Source: Malus domestica (Eukaryota; Streptophyta; Magnoliopsida; Rosales; Rosaceae). Taken from it: a DNA stretch of 64,000 nt. The stretch is from assembly GCF_042453785.1 (NCBI RefSeq), contig NC_091664.1:29374501-29438500 (forward strand), given 5' to 3'. The notes beneath the pieces were generated by a model. It searched no databases, was not told the origin of the DNA, and saw nothing but the letters and a program-made list of their open reading frames with translations. Shown here piece by piece: positions 11,703-22,280 of the stretch. Made by a program: the position numbers and the translations under genes. Each line of letters starts with the position of its first letter. Within the stretch, counting starts at the first letter, position 1.

Positions 11703-14700
11703 TCAATCCTTGCTCTTCTTCTTCTTCTTTTTCTCTTTCTTCTCGCTTGGCACCTCCGTTTCTTCTTCTTCAGCATGCTTTCTTTTCCTCTTCTTCTTGT
11801 CTCCCGCGTCTTCATTTTCAACTGCAGCAACTACTTCGGCATCATCAGCTGAATGTTTCTTTTTCTTCTTCCTTTCCTTCTTTGCAGGCTCCTCAACTAT
11901 GGGTTCCACATTGCCATTTCCATCAGGCATGTCCTCGTCATCAGCCTTCCTCTTCTTTTTCTTCTTCTCTTTCTTATCTTCAGCGACAGGAACCTCGGCA
12001 ACTGGTTTCTCGGTCTTGGAAGGTGTCGTTTTCCCAAGAACCGAATCTGCTGCAGGATTATATGCCTGCGAAGAACGAAAAAGGGTAAATAATAATCGAC
12101 TGACAAACTGAAATAAACACCCACAAGAAAAATATCAGACCTTGGCAGCAGTTATCAATCCTGCGGCTCCCTTCTTGCGATCCTTGTCATAGACTTCAAT
12201 CTTTGGTTTGCCTTTAGCTGACCCAGCATGGTGACCTAATTCTCTGCCTTCAAGATTCCTTAACCGTGCTTCAAGCTGTGCAGATGTTTCTCTATAAGCA
12301 GGTGGCTTCAAAGTGTTAAAAAGAAATAATGAGAAGCAAGATATACCTTTTGATAATTTTCCACTCCCATTGAGTTATCTTGACCGTCTCCAAGAGCATC
12401 AACTCGAATTGCCAACGCAGCTTTACTAGCAAGTGACCGAGAAATTTTACCCTTCAGCTTTGGCGCTGCTTTACCAATCAAGGATGCATGGTAGATAAGC
12501 CCATATTTAGGTGTTGCATGCTTGGTCTTCAGTGCTCTGAAGAGGGCCTTTTCAGCTCCAAGAATCTGAACTGTGCTTCCAGGCTGCTTTGCAAGGTTCA
12601 ACAAGCTACCACCATGGGAAATGAGGCGAGCACCGACGAGCTCTCCAACAAGAGCAGTCAAATTTGGTGCAATGGTGTTCATCCTATTTTTCAAATAGTC
12701 ATATAGCTGAGCTCTGTACTCAGAGAGAGAAAGGACTTGGTCACAGAGCTCTTTGATGTTCATCAAATCAAGCTCGCTAACTTCTGTTCCCATGGATATC
12801 ATTGCCGCATCCTTCAATTCAGTTTCAACCTCCTCTGGCAATATCTGTTATAATTGGACCAAGAACAATGAGATCCATTATCAGCATCACCATCTGTTGC
12901 CTTATATCAGATATAACAAGATTACTACCGTTAAATCTGTTATTATAACAGATATAATGGGTTCTCTACCAAGAAATAGTATGATGATAAAAGAAGGCAC
13001 CCTTCGGCCATAAAGAGTATTCATCTACAGTAACTTGATCATAAAGAATACTCAATCATATATATATAAGGTCCATACAATGGAAACACATAAATCAACA
13101 AATCCTACCTCGGAGAAGTCAAGCTTTGCAGCATTAGAACGATAGCCCATCAGCTTCACTGCCTTCGCATAAAGGATGTTGTCCTGAACAATCTTAGCAA
13201 GCTCTGGAAAATGCCAACCATACCATTCTCGAACCCTCATTGCATATGTATTTAGCTCTTTATCAAGATCATCAAGCAAACCAATGGCTTGAATAACCAT
13301 TGTATCAACCTGAAACACAGTAACTTATATTACGTTTACAATACATTGATGAACCACAATATAGTCCTGAAACATATATTCACAGTATAGCAAACCTATT
13401 GGACTTTCAGGCAGCTGTCCAGAAACATCTATTTACAGTATACAAAACTGACTGAACATCATTTCTGGCAACTTAGCTTTCATTTTACTGAATTCAGTAT
13501 CAGTCCTCTACCAACACCAAGTAAGAAAAACCAACAAACTGATCATATCTTTTCTTGCTATTCTACGACATGTATGCGGTAGAGTAAAAACACACGGCAG
13601 GCAACAAAGAGAATCAGAACTAAATACACTCTCTTTCTGCCTTTTCTTTTCTTTATTAGAAAGTGAAAGCAGGTAATGAAAGCACAGAGCCACATACATT
13701 ACAAGTTTACAACGCACTGGTGGTACATATTTGAATGACCAAATCATATACTGATATTATGACAAAACAATGCACCGCCCAATACCATTACTCCATTCTG
13801 AAAAGATAAAAAAATGTATTCATAGCCACACACCTTATCAGCACTGAACTTGAGCTTGAATCGAGATAAGCTGTGAGATAAACCCAAGCTCATTGGTGCC
13901 AGATCTTGAACTTGTAGACCAGCTATGAGCTCAGTCAACTGAGCTCTTACACCTCTCATCAACTCCATCACAGCATTGTTGTGAACACAGTCTATTTTCT
14001 GCAAGAAATTAAATGCTCGACTTAAATAATATGTCCAATGTTTCACAACGGACCCAATGTTTCACAAAAATGTCCAACTTTCTCCATGGCAGAACAGTGG
14101 CATACCAGTTTTTCCTTAATGATGTTTCCAAGCTTAGAATCGGAAACAGCTAGCGTCTCACCACTGCAGTGCGCTTTCAAGAATTTGCGTAGTCCTTTGC
14201 TGGGTTTACTGTCAATCAACAGGGTTGCTGCTTCCAAAGCTTCTGATGTATTCTCAAACTTGGAGAAAGCTTTCAGTTTCACAACCTAAACCAACACATA
14301 TACAGATTAAATATATAACTAACAAAATGCTCAAATCCAGCAGATAAACGAGAGAACTTATTTTAAACCACGAAGGAAACCAATCTGGAAGTAAAAACTG
14401 CACAGTGCCGATATCATGTGTAACAGCAATCAATAAGGATGAGCTTTCGATATAAATAAAATGCATATACATATTAAAAAGACAGACTGACAGATACCTG
14501 TCTAGCTTTATCTGCACTTGAAAAATCCTTCCATAAGTCCTGCAACACCAATTAATAGGAGAAAAGCAATCAGACCCAGCACTTAAAAACCGAAAGAAAA
14601 AAAAAGATAAACAGAAGAACCGATGTAAACCCGAACTCAAAAATTAGATTTCTTTTCACATTTTGTTATATTCTTCTGAAAAACCAGATAGAAAATACAT

Positions 14701-14808
14701 ATATAAACACAGTTTCAAGACCGCAGTTACCTCAACTTTGGAGAGCTTCCCTTCATCCAGCACTTTAAATAAGGCAAACCCCGCCGGAGTCTCGAACAAG
14801 ACGAGCAT
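11703..14808 (-). CDS. NOP58: Nucleolar protein NOP58/NOP5, box C/D snoRNP core
   Basis: Core scaffold of box C/D snoRNPs that guide rRNA 2'-O-methylation in the nucleolus. ATG is at 14808. Exons: 14808-14731, 14539-14498, 14285-14106, 13998-13834, 13309-13109, 12844-12347, 12275-12141, 12065-11703; 553 aa with every intron in phase 0. The NOP5NT region starts [26 protein letters not shown]-like middle region and coiled coil follow (residues ~155-290). The Nop RNA-binding domain contains the highly conserved stretch [20 protein letters not shown] followed by [20 protein letters not shown]. The C-terminal ~100 residues are Lys/Glu/Asp repeats ([26 protein letters not shown]), typical of NOP56/NOP58 tails and responsible for several long antisense reading frames that are not genes. 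Length and sequence match full-length plant NOP58. Confidence 0.97.
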
Positions 14809-15086
14809 TTTTCCTACTCCTCAAAACACACCTACACCAAGCACAATACAAACCAAAATCACCCGTCGGATCAATCATCGCATCTCCAGCCCAACATTTT
14901 TATTACAATCACACACCAACTCAAATAGCAGTGAAAAAAAAAACCCACAAAAATTCCTAGCAAATATACCCAAAATACAAACAATCTCAAATCTTTATGC
15001 AAAACCCACATCACTGATCAATTTTCAAACTTCAAAATTGATACTTTTCACAAGAACAAAACAAGCACCCACCAATATCTACATGC

Positions 15087-15126
<40 letters not shown>
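15087..15126. repeat. (GT)n microsatellite in the NOP58 5' region
   Basis: About 18 GT units, followed by a G-rich and GA-rich stretch, in the 5'UTR/intron region of NOP58. Confidence 0.9.
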
Positions 15127-15130
<4 letters not shown>

Positions 15131-15245
15131 GGGGGGAGCGGGAGAGAGGGAGTAAAATAGTAATTTCATACCTTTCTCTGTGCTGAGCTGCGTCTGAAAG
15201 AAGGGGGAGGAAGTAGGAGAAGGAGGGAGCAGAGAAGCGAGGGTC

Positions 15246-15900
15246 TAGGGTTTAAAGGAGACGAATTTCTAGAGATATTTATATTGTGGTTATATAGGAG
15301 AGGGGATCCTCGCCGGATCATTTTGTGAGGATCGGGATCTTTCAATCACATCCGTTCATCATACATCGTTCGATCAGTTTTCATCGAGTACTATTTATAT
15401 TTAATTTTAAATAAAAAATATTACAATAATTTTTAACCGTATGATGTACGATGAACATGTATGATTGGAGGATTCCAGAATCCATGACGGCGAGGATCTC
15501 CTGGGTTACATAGGATGGAGGGAACACCCTTGTCGAGGACAGGGGTAATTTTGGGCTTTTACATATATACACTGGACATTTTCGTCTAAGAAGTTAAAAA
15601 GACTGCGGCGCCTCGTTACGCGGCAAGAATACAAGGCGGGTGCAGAACGGTTGGGTATAGATTCATAACACTTGATACATTAGGGTTTTCAGGGGGTTTT
15701 TCACCGGTGTTTTTTCTAGTTACAAATGTAGGACTCACTCTTTTAGGGGCTGAAATTGGATTGAAATTTATGGGCCTTCCATTGAAAGAGGATCTTATAA
15801 GTTTTGAACGACGGCCCATGTGTGCTGTGGGTCCATGAACACACAACATTTGTGAGTTCCCAGATTTAAATTGAACTGTGATATCTCAAATCCTAATAAG
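15246..15900. promoter_or_regulatory. NOP58 promoter region with telo-box and site II-like motifs
   Basis: Upstream of NOP58 a telo-box (AAACCCTA read on the minus strand) lies at 15246-15253 and another at 15681-15688. TGGGC elements occur near 15551, 15770 and 15815. In plants, telo-box plus site II (TGGGCY) combinations are established marks of ribosomal-protein and nucleolar gene promoters. A transposon (15304-15501) sits between the first telo-box and the others. Confidence 0.55.
15304..15501. mobile_element. MITE, family B copy 1 (~200 bp)
   Basis: Left end GGATCCTCGCCGGATCATTT and right end CGGCGAGGATCTCC are inverted. Inner arms also pair (GTTCATCATACATCG against CGTATGATGTACGATGAACA). 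A second copy with the same centre and ends lies at 56720-56930. Confidence 0.78.
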
Positions 15901-17038
15901 TATAATATCATGTGTGTATATTACCTTATTTTAGCGGCCTGATACACCACGATAGCGATAAAATTGTTCAATATAAGTCTCTTTTCTTTTTTCCAACGCA
16001 CGCTCATGTTTGTGTCTTTGACTAGATGTCCACATACTTTGTTTGTCTAAACCCAAGAATTACTAATTTGATGGAAATTTTGGGCTAAATATGGTTTTAA
16101 GTTTTTATTTTGTATACCATTCTATATCCACGTATTTCCCCTCTCTCTCATCTCTCACAAAAACAACATAGTTATCAAACAGGCTATATGATTTGAAACT
16201 TAGGGGGTCTCAATGTTCAAGGTTCAACTTTTAAGATACAAGCATAGCGTGAAGCGCATAAACAATTTTTAGTTTACTTACGAAGGTATTTCATTTAACA
16301 CTTGGTAGGCTTCTTGTCATCAGCCAAACCATGTTGCACATATGTCGATAGATATTGACATTTGTTGAGCAATCTGATGAGTGTCATCAAGAGCATTTAT
16401 CGAGTATTGTCGACACAACCTGTCAAGTGCTGCTAAGATATGTCTAGCAGATCTTACATTAAACACTTGATGCGCACAAAAAAACTTATACCATATTCTC
16501 GGAAGGTCCTAAAAAACCTTCACATGCTTGTTTTCCGGCCCCGGGTTGTCTTGGGACCACCCTTGTCCCAATGTAACCATTCATTAGCTTATGTAACTAT
16601 TCATTAGCGTCGATGTGGGCGTGTGACGCATGACTGATCTGATGCTGCTTGTTCTTGCATTTGCAGTGAACATTTGTATTACTTAATTCAACAAAAACAA
16701 ACATATTAATATATGCAACAACGTTCCCTTTCGATTATATAAAGCTAATTGTCTTACAACTTCTGCCTGCCAGTATATATATCTCATTCATATTTATGAA
16801 AAATCAGAATCAATGTCTCAACCTGATTAAGCTCAAAGAACAGTATGAAACTTACACATGGAGAATTCCGAAACCGAAAAAACGACTCATTTATTCAAAT
16901 TACTTTGCAGAAGCATCAATGGCTTCCGCGCCTCATAAACTGCTGTGGTTCCTCACAAGATAAACTAATCACATCTATTAGAACTTCTGTATTATGTATG
17001 TTTGGAATTTTGGATAAAAAATGAAGCTTACCAAGCTC
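15502..17038. other. Intergenic between NOP58 promoter and DRB 3' end
   Basis: No gene is supported. 15500-15850 is NOP58-distal promoter. 16100-16700 is AT-rich unique-looking sequence. The last ~250 bases before 17039 are probably the 3'UTR of the DRB gene. Confidence 0.5.
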
Positions 17039-19474
17039 TCAACTTTCTTTTGGCATGTCGTCTTGATTAGTATCCTTCTTCTCCATCTCCGGTAACACTC
17101 TCTCCCGGCTGGAACTTGACATTTTTCTTGCTGGTGGGGCTGAACAAACTGGTACAACTGATCTAATTCGAACAGCTGGTGCCATGAAGCTAGGTCGTAG
17201 TCCTCCCAGTTGCATTCTTTCAGGCAATTGCGCAGCCGAAGATGAGGGGATCCCGGTTCTCATTCTTGGCGGAGCAGGATTCCAGCTTGGAAAATTTTGT
17301 GGTCTAGACCCCGGAGAAGAAGAGGGCCTTACAGTTCTGATTATTACAGGTTCTGCAGCAGATGGCGGCCTTAGACTTCTAGCACTACTTACTCTTGGTG
17401 GATTTTGGGGCCTCAAATTGGGCCTACAAGATTCGAAACCACGAGGATTTTGTAACCTTAAGTCCACTGGCCTAAAACTAGAATCCACGATTCTAGGATG
17501 AGCATGTCCGGATTGCCCAGTTGGGTTGTTGCATTCCAGCTGAAGGTTTCCAATTTTGCTTTCTAACTCTCCTAGGTTCTGTTTCTCATGCTGAACTTGT
17601 TCCTGGACTCTTACTTCAGCGCCGCTGCTTGCGGGACTAAAGGGATCTGAAACTATAGAAGGAGAGTACCTGGGTGATTCTTCTGGCTTTTCTTCCTGTA
17701 TCTCTTGAATAGTCACAGTGGACTTGCCCCTGATCGGCGGGTTAGGAACCAAATGGTTTGAGAAGCAAAATGAAGGGCCTGTGGTAGCAATTGTAATTCT
17801 GGGTCCCGCAGAGGTCGACTCTTGCTCTCTTGCTGGAAAGTATAGACAGTTATCTGGGCGAAGCACAGATTGCATAAATGGAAATATCTGAGGAACAGAT
17901 GGAGAAACTGGTAAAATAGGAAGCGCCAACAGGCGATTTTGTTGCTGTATTAGTTGCTCTTCCCGCCACAATCCGTACATTCCTATTTCAGGGGAATAAT
18001 TAGAATAACCCCAGTTATGGAATTGCATAGGATATAAGCTTGGTGTTGGCAGGGTAGATTTCTGGAAGATGGGAATGTATGTTTGCTGTCCATGTCGGCA
18101 ATCATTTTGAGTATTAATAGACTCAGACGGCCGCAAACTTCCAAGAATACGAGCAATAATGACTTGTTCCTGTTCTTCATTGCCTCTAGGTTCCACCGAG
18201 GAAGAAGACGAGCCACGTTGAGCCACTGCATGGATGACATAACAATTAGATATGTAGGCCTTCAATGGGATACATATTTGGGAAATTTCATTGATTGAAT
18301 TGTTAAGCAGCCAAAAGAACGCAATACTGCATGCAATCTTTCAAGGCAAACCACAAAATGCTTGTTTGCTAGCGTGCAATTAGAAGAAAGAGAGAAAAAA
18401 AGAAAGATAACAGGAAAATGCATACATCTTTTCAGGGCTGCCCAAGCAGCAGTTGCAGCATTTTTCTGAGCTTGTTTCTTTGTCCTAGCCGGTTGCCCTG
18501 TAAAGCTCATTCCTGCTAGCTCAACTGTACATGAGAACACAGGCACATGGCCAGGTCCAGATCGAACAGTTGTATAAACAGGAAGGTTCAATCCAGCTCT
18601 GTGAGCAGTCTCCTGAAGCAAGTTCTTGTAAACCCCCGTTTCATCCTGTGCAGCACAACGTACAATATAATTATTCAACAACTATTTCCTGTGGCAGTTT
18701 GCATTAAGTTAGGGGATGGAACAAGGAAATTTCTGGAGAGTAATAGTAAACAATATATCAAGAAGGTAACAAAGAGACATTCCATTTAAAATGCTAGTTA
18801 GTTTTAACCAGTTTTCTCATCTTTTCCTTCCTGGTTTTCTGTTAAACTAAACTGTTCGACACCTTAATCGATTTGTCACCAATAAACTCCCGCTAATGCA
18901 AGGTCTAGGGATGATTCAACTTCAACATGCACAACCATACCCTTGTTTTGGGAAAAAAGAAGACAGTAAAGTCGTGGAACAGTTTTCCCTTAAAGAGTTC
19001 AATGGTATGATTTTAATTATGTCTTTGGGGGTGGAGGAATCTGCACTCGTTGACTATCGGATCAAACGTATAAAATACAATGGATAAGTGGTTATGAGTA
19101 TTAAATAATTAATCGTTACTCCAACAAACAAAAAAAGAATCACGACATATCTACCTGAAACTAACAAATTTTGAGCACATAAACTGTTGTCACCAAACTA
19201 AAAGAAGTAATACAATTTTGCTACTAACCAATACTCTTGCAGCTAGTGCTCTGGAAGGGCCTCTTTTTGCAAGTGTGTTCAATGCTACCTCCGCTGCAGC
19301 ATGCTCGGCCTGTCTAAGAGTAGGACAGAATGTAGGACTTTCAAAAGTATCTCCATTGAAGTTGACAGTTGCTTTGAATCGAGGAGCATGATCTGGTCCT
19401 TCCCGAATGCATGAATAAGATGGCAAATTGAAGCAACTTCTCTGCGCTAACTCTTGCAATTGGTTCTTATACAT
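17039..19474 (-). CDS. Double-stranded RNA-binding protein, DRB2/DRB3/DRB5 type
   Basis: Coding exons 19474-19229, 18645-18426 and 18225-17039; 550 aa. The start MYKNQLQELAQRSCFNLPSY is the family's invariant N-terminus. dsRBD1 is residues 1-72 and dsRBD2 residues ~86-155 (DETGVYKNLLQETAHRAGLN to KKQAQKNAATAAWAALKR). Both carry the C-terminal KKxAxxxAA-type helix (RQAEHAAAEVAL and KKQAQKNAA). An acidic EEQEQVIIARIL segment follows. The remaining ~390 residues are Pro/Ser-rich with 'PAVRIRSVVPVCSAPP', a tail motif shared with Arabidopsis DRB2. Family members bind dsRNA and modulate small-RNA production and inhibition. The tail is longer than the ~430 aa I expect for DRB2. The ATG follows an acceptor by two bases, so the 5'UTR is spliced. 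Confidence 0.95.
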
Positions 19475-20690
19475 ACCTGTGTATACATGTAACATTTTAT
19501 GTAACAATTACAAACGTGTTCTGATTTCAACGATTGAGAGAAAGAGCTTTCAAGTTTCAAAACGATTTGCAAATATATCCACACTGTAACTATAAAAAAA
19601 TTGCCCAAATACCAGGAAAAGCAAGCCATACTGACACGCCCCAACCCTGATATCCCACATACCAGGGTAGGCACGTGTTGGCCAACACCCGAGGGTGATG
19701 AAGCCATTAAAAACATGCATACAAATAAAAGATATGCATGTTTTTAATGGCTTCGTCACCCTCGGGTGTCGGCCAGCACGTGCCTACCCTAGTATGTGGG
19801 GATATCGGGGTTGGGGCGTGTCACATACCCAAAAACAAAAACATCCCAATTCAAGTCTTTTTAGAACCATACTCCATAGCCGTAGTTTGTGAATTTATTT
19901 CTTTCAAGCAAAGGATTAGCGCTGTAACCTCGCGGCACAGCAAGACCATGGAAAAACGAAAAATTACTAACAACACACGCCTTTCACGCAAACTCAAGCC
20001 AAATAGGCAGTTGTTTGTGGGTATTCGTAGTGAGAGCAGCGTCTAAAGAACTCGTCCTGATTCTCTATAAGTTTCCTCTTTCCAAACACTCTAAGAAATC
20101 AATTCTGAAATTCCATTTTTGGCTTGCATTTTGCATCTTCTAAATACAAAATGAACCAAGCAGCTAACTACTTTCCATTTTTCATTGATCGTCAAATTAA
20201 TGGAAATTCTCAATTTTTACTACAAAAATAACTTAAAAGTATCCAAAGAAACCATTTTTTTCCACAAAAATTAATAGTTCTTTGCCTTCATTCTCAGGAG
20301 AAAAGTATCCAAATCACGATTTTTTTTTTCTTTCTTCCATTTTTTTTCCCAAATTTTCTCAACAACCAAACGGAGCTAACCCAACAGCAATATCCAAATC
20401 CATATCAAACTCAGACCCAATTGTACCCAAATAGTCAGAAAATAATCTCAAGAACACCAATTGAAAATCAAATGAGCTCAAGAACAAACAACAACCAGCA
20501 AATCCAAATATATCAAAACAAATGCGAAAACAAACTGATCCGGGTAAGAGCCAAAAGAGAGAGAATCCCACTCACCTTCGCGGCCGAATCCAATTTTCCC
20601 GAGAAAGTGACGGAAGAAAAAGGGCGGAACACAAAGCGAGATACAATACAAATACAACAGTGGCAGTAAAGTGGGGGGCTTTTGTTTTGG
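19475..20690 (-). promoter_or_regulatory. DRB 5'UTR exon, long 5'UTR intron and promoter edge
   Basis: A minus-strand donor GAAG|GTGAGT lies at 20576/20575 and the acceptor TACACAG|GT at 19477, leaving a 1.1-kb 5'UTR intron (19477-20575). The first exon lies at about 20576-20680. The intron contains a foldback element at 19632-19823. Positions are inferred from splice consensus. Confidence 0.6.
19632..19823. mobile_element. Foldback element: ~91-bp near-perfect inverted repeat, 5-bp TSD
   Basis: Arms 19632-19721 and 19733-19823 are inverted copies (TGACACGCCCCAACCC... to ...GGGTTGGGGCGTGTCA) around an 11-base loop. By eye they differ at five transitions and one single-base indel, so about 94% identity. 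The flanking pentamer CATAC occurs immediately left (19627-19631) and right (19824-19828), a target duplication. It sits in the DRB 5'UTR intron, so the pre-mRNA would fold into a long hairpin. Confidence 0.9.
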
Positions 20691-20780
20691 AAATTTATTT
20701 TATTTTTCAAGCCGTGCTGTCATTTTCTCTCTCTACTTTCTCACTCATCATCTGCTGATGGAAGGATCTGCAGAGGCCCT

Positions 20781-20782
<2 letters not shown>

Positions 20783-20814
<32 letters not shown>
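20783..20814. repeat. (GA)n microsatellite upstream of the DRB gene
   Basis: About 16 GA units in the DRB promoter. Confidence 0.9.
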
Positions 20815-20815
<1 letters not shown>

Positions 20816-22280
20816 AGTGGCACTTCTACAGTTTTGAGCTGTCTTTTTCATACGTCGGAGAAGGACCACTAATAAGCGTCGCCGTTTTGTTAGTTACTGT
20901 GCCTACTGCCAACTTCGAAAAGCAATATTTCGGTGTAACCGACACGTGTTACAATTTTTATTATTATTTTAAATTTTTATTCAAATTATAACACGTGTCC
21001 GTATAATTAGACTTGGCAATTGGGTGTTGTTTATCGGATTTGTATCATTTTCGTGTAATAGCATTATCTTAATAGATTGTGTTGTTTAAATTTTTTTAAT
21101 AGGTGACCCGATAATGACCTGACTTGTTAATGAATTGACCTAAAACCTGTTATTTTTCTTGTTGTTTTGTGTCGGATTACCGAGTCATGTAAGAAATTGT
21201 CATATCTAATGTCTAGACTTGACAAGCGAGTCGTGTTCGTGTCATGCCCGTTATCTTAACGGGTGACCTGATAACGACCCGACTTATTAACATGTTCTTA
21301 ACAGATGATCCGATAACGACCTAACATGTTAACATATTGATCCAAAAGCTATTATTTCCATGTCATTTTAATGGATCATACAAGAAATTATCAGGCTTGC
21401 GCATATTAATATTATAGAAGCAAGACGTATCAATCACGTAGAAGCGAGACGTATCAATCATATCATTATCATTCACTCATATTATAACACGTAAAAGATA
21501 CATTATGTAATAAGTATTCTAGATGTCACTCAATATTACGGTTTGATGATATTCTTTTTCACTTATAAGTGAGAAGTCTTAGATTCGAATCTTATAGATG
21601 ACGAATTCGATACCAAATTAGGTTGTCTATTATGTGACTTAACCGAACCCTCCTTCATAGTGCAAAATATAGATATACACAACTTTCTCTGACTTGAAGT
21701 TACGTGGTCGGTTGTTCTGCTAATTAGTGGTGGATAAAAAAGGTCCAACCATTCAAACCGACCAAATCAAATCAATCAAAACACCTTGATTCAGTTTTCA
21801 TCTAACAAAGTGAAATATTGAACCAATCGAACCAAACTGCAATTAGTTCTGTTTGGTTCATTTTGACCTATTGAAAAATCGCTTAAACTAAACCAAATTG
21901 CCTACTGCCTACTTGGATAATCAATTTAGTATAATTAGGTTGTTAGTTATTTAACTTGATGGATGATTAATATTATTAGGCTATTAGAGATTTATAAGTT
22001 GATAATATATCAGGGGTGGGCATGTCAAGCCTCGCAAACTGTCGGCAGAATACATGTCATGATATGTTAAGCCTCGCAATCTAGATTTGGAAAATGTGTA
22101 AATGTAAGTTCTCAAACGTGTAATCCCAAAAAAAAAAAATGGTATGCTTGTATCAAAGCAAAATCCCTATATCGTCACGTAGATTAATTTCTTACATGGC
22201 ATCACATGATTAGTGTGAAACACCGTTACTTTGGCGTTGCCGTTTAATGGAAGTCCTCCTTTACGAGAAGACGACCCCCA
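20815..22280. other. Intergenic, decayed repeats
   Basis: 20990-21390 contains several diverged copies of a 'gacccgataacgacc-gacttgttaac' type motif, a dispersed repeat style common in plant LTR-element debris. 21405-21460 has a short direct repeat (GAAGC-AGACGTATCAATCA twice). 21560-21660 is a family C repeat. 21750-21910 is low-complexity 'aaaccaa' rich. I see no gene. Confidence 0.5.
21568..21660 (+). repeat. Dispersed repeat family C, copy 1
   Basis: The segment GACGAATTCGATACCAAATT...GGTTGTCTATTATGTGACTTAACCGAACCCTCCTTC is found again in reverse complement at about 48846-48912. The two copies share roughly 85-90% by eye. Confidence 0.7.

Noticed and set aside
11710-12111. Plus-strand ORFs rich in Phe/Leu/Ser opposite the NOP58 3' exon
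   Set aside because: They are the antisense of the Lys/Glu-rich NOP58 tail, whose codons avoid stops on the other strand.
17184-17501. Plus-strand ORF of 105 codons
   Set aside because: Antisense shadow of the DRB Pro/Ser-rich exon; no similarity and no splice or start context.
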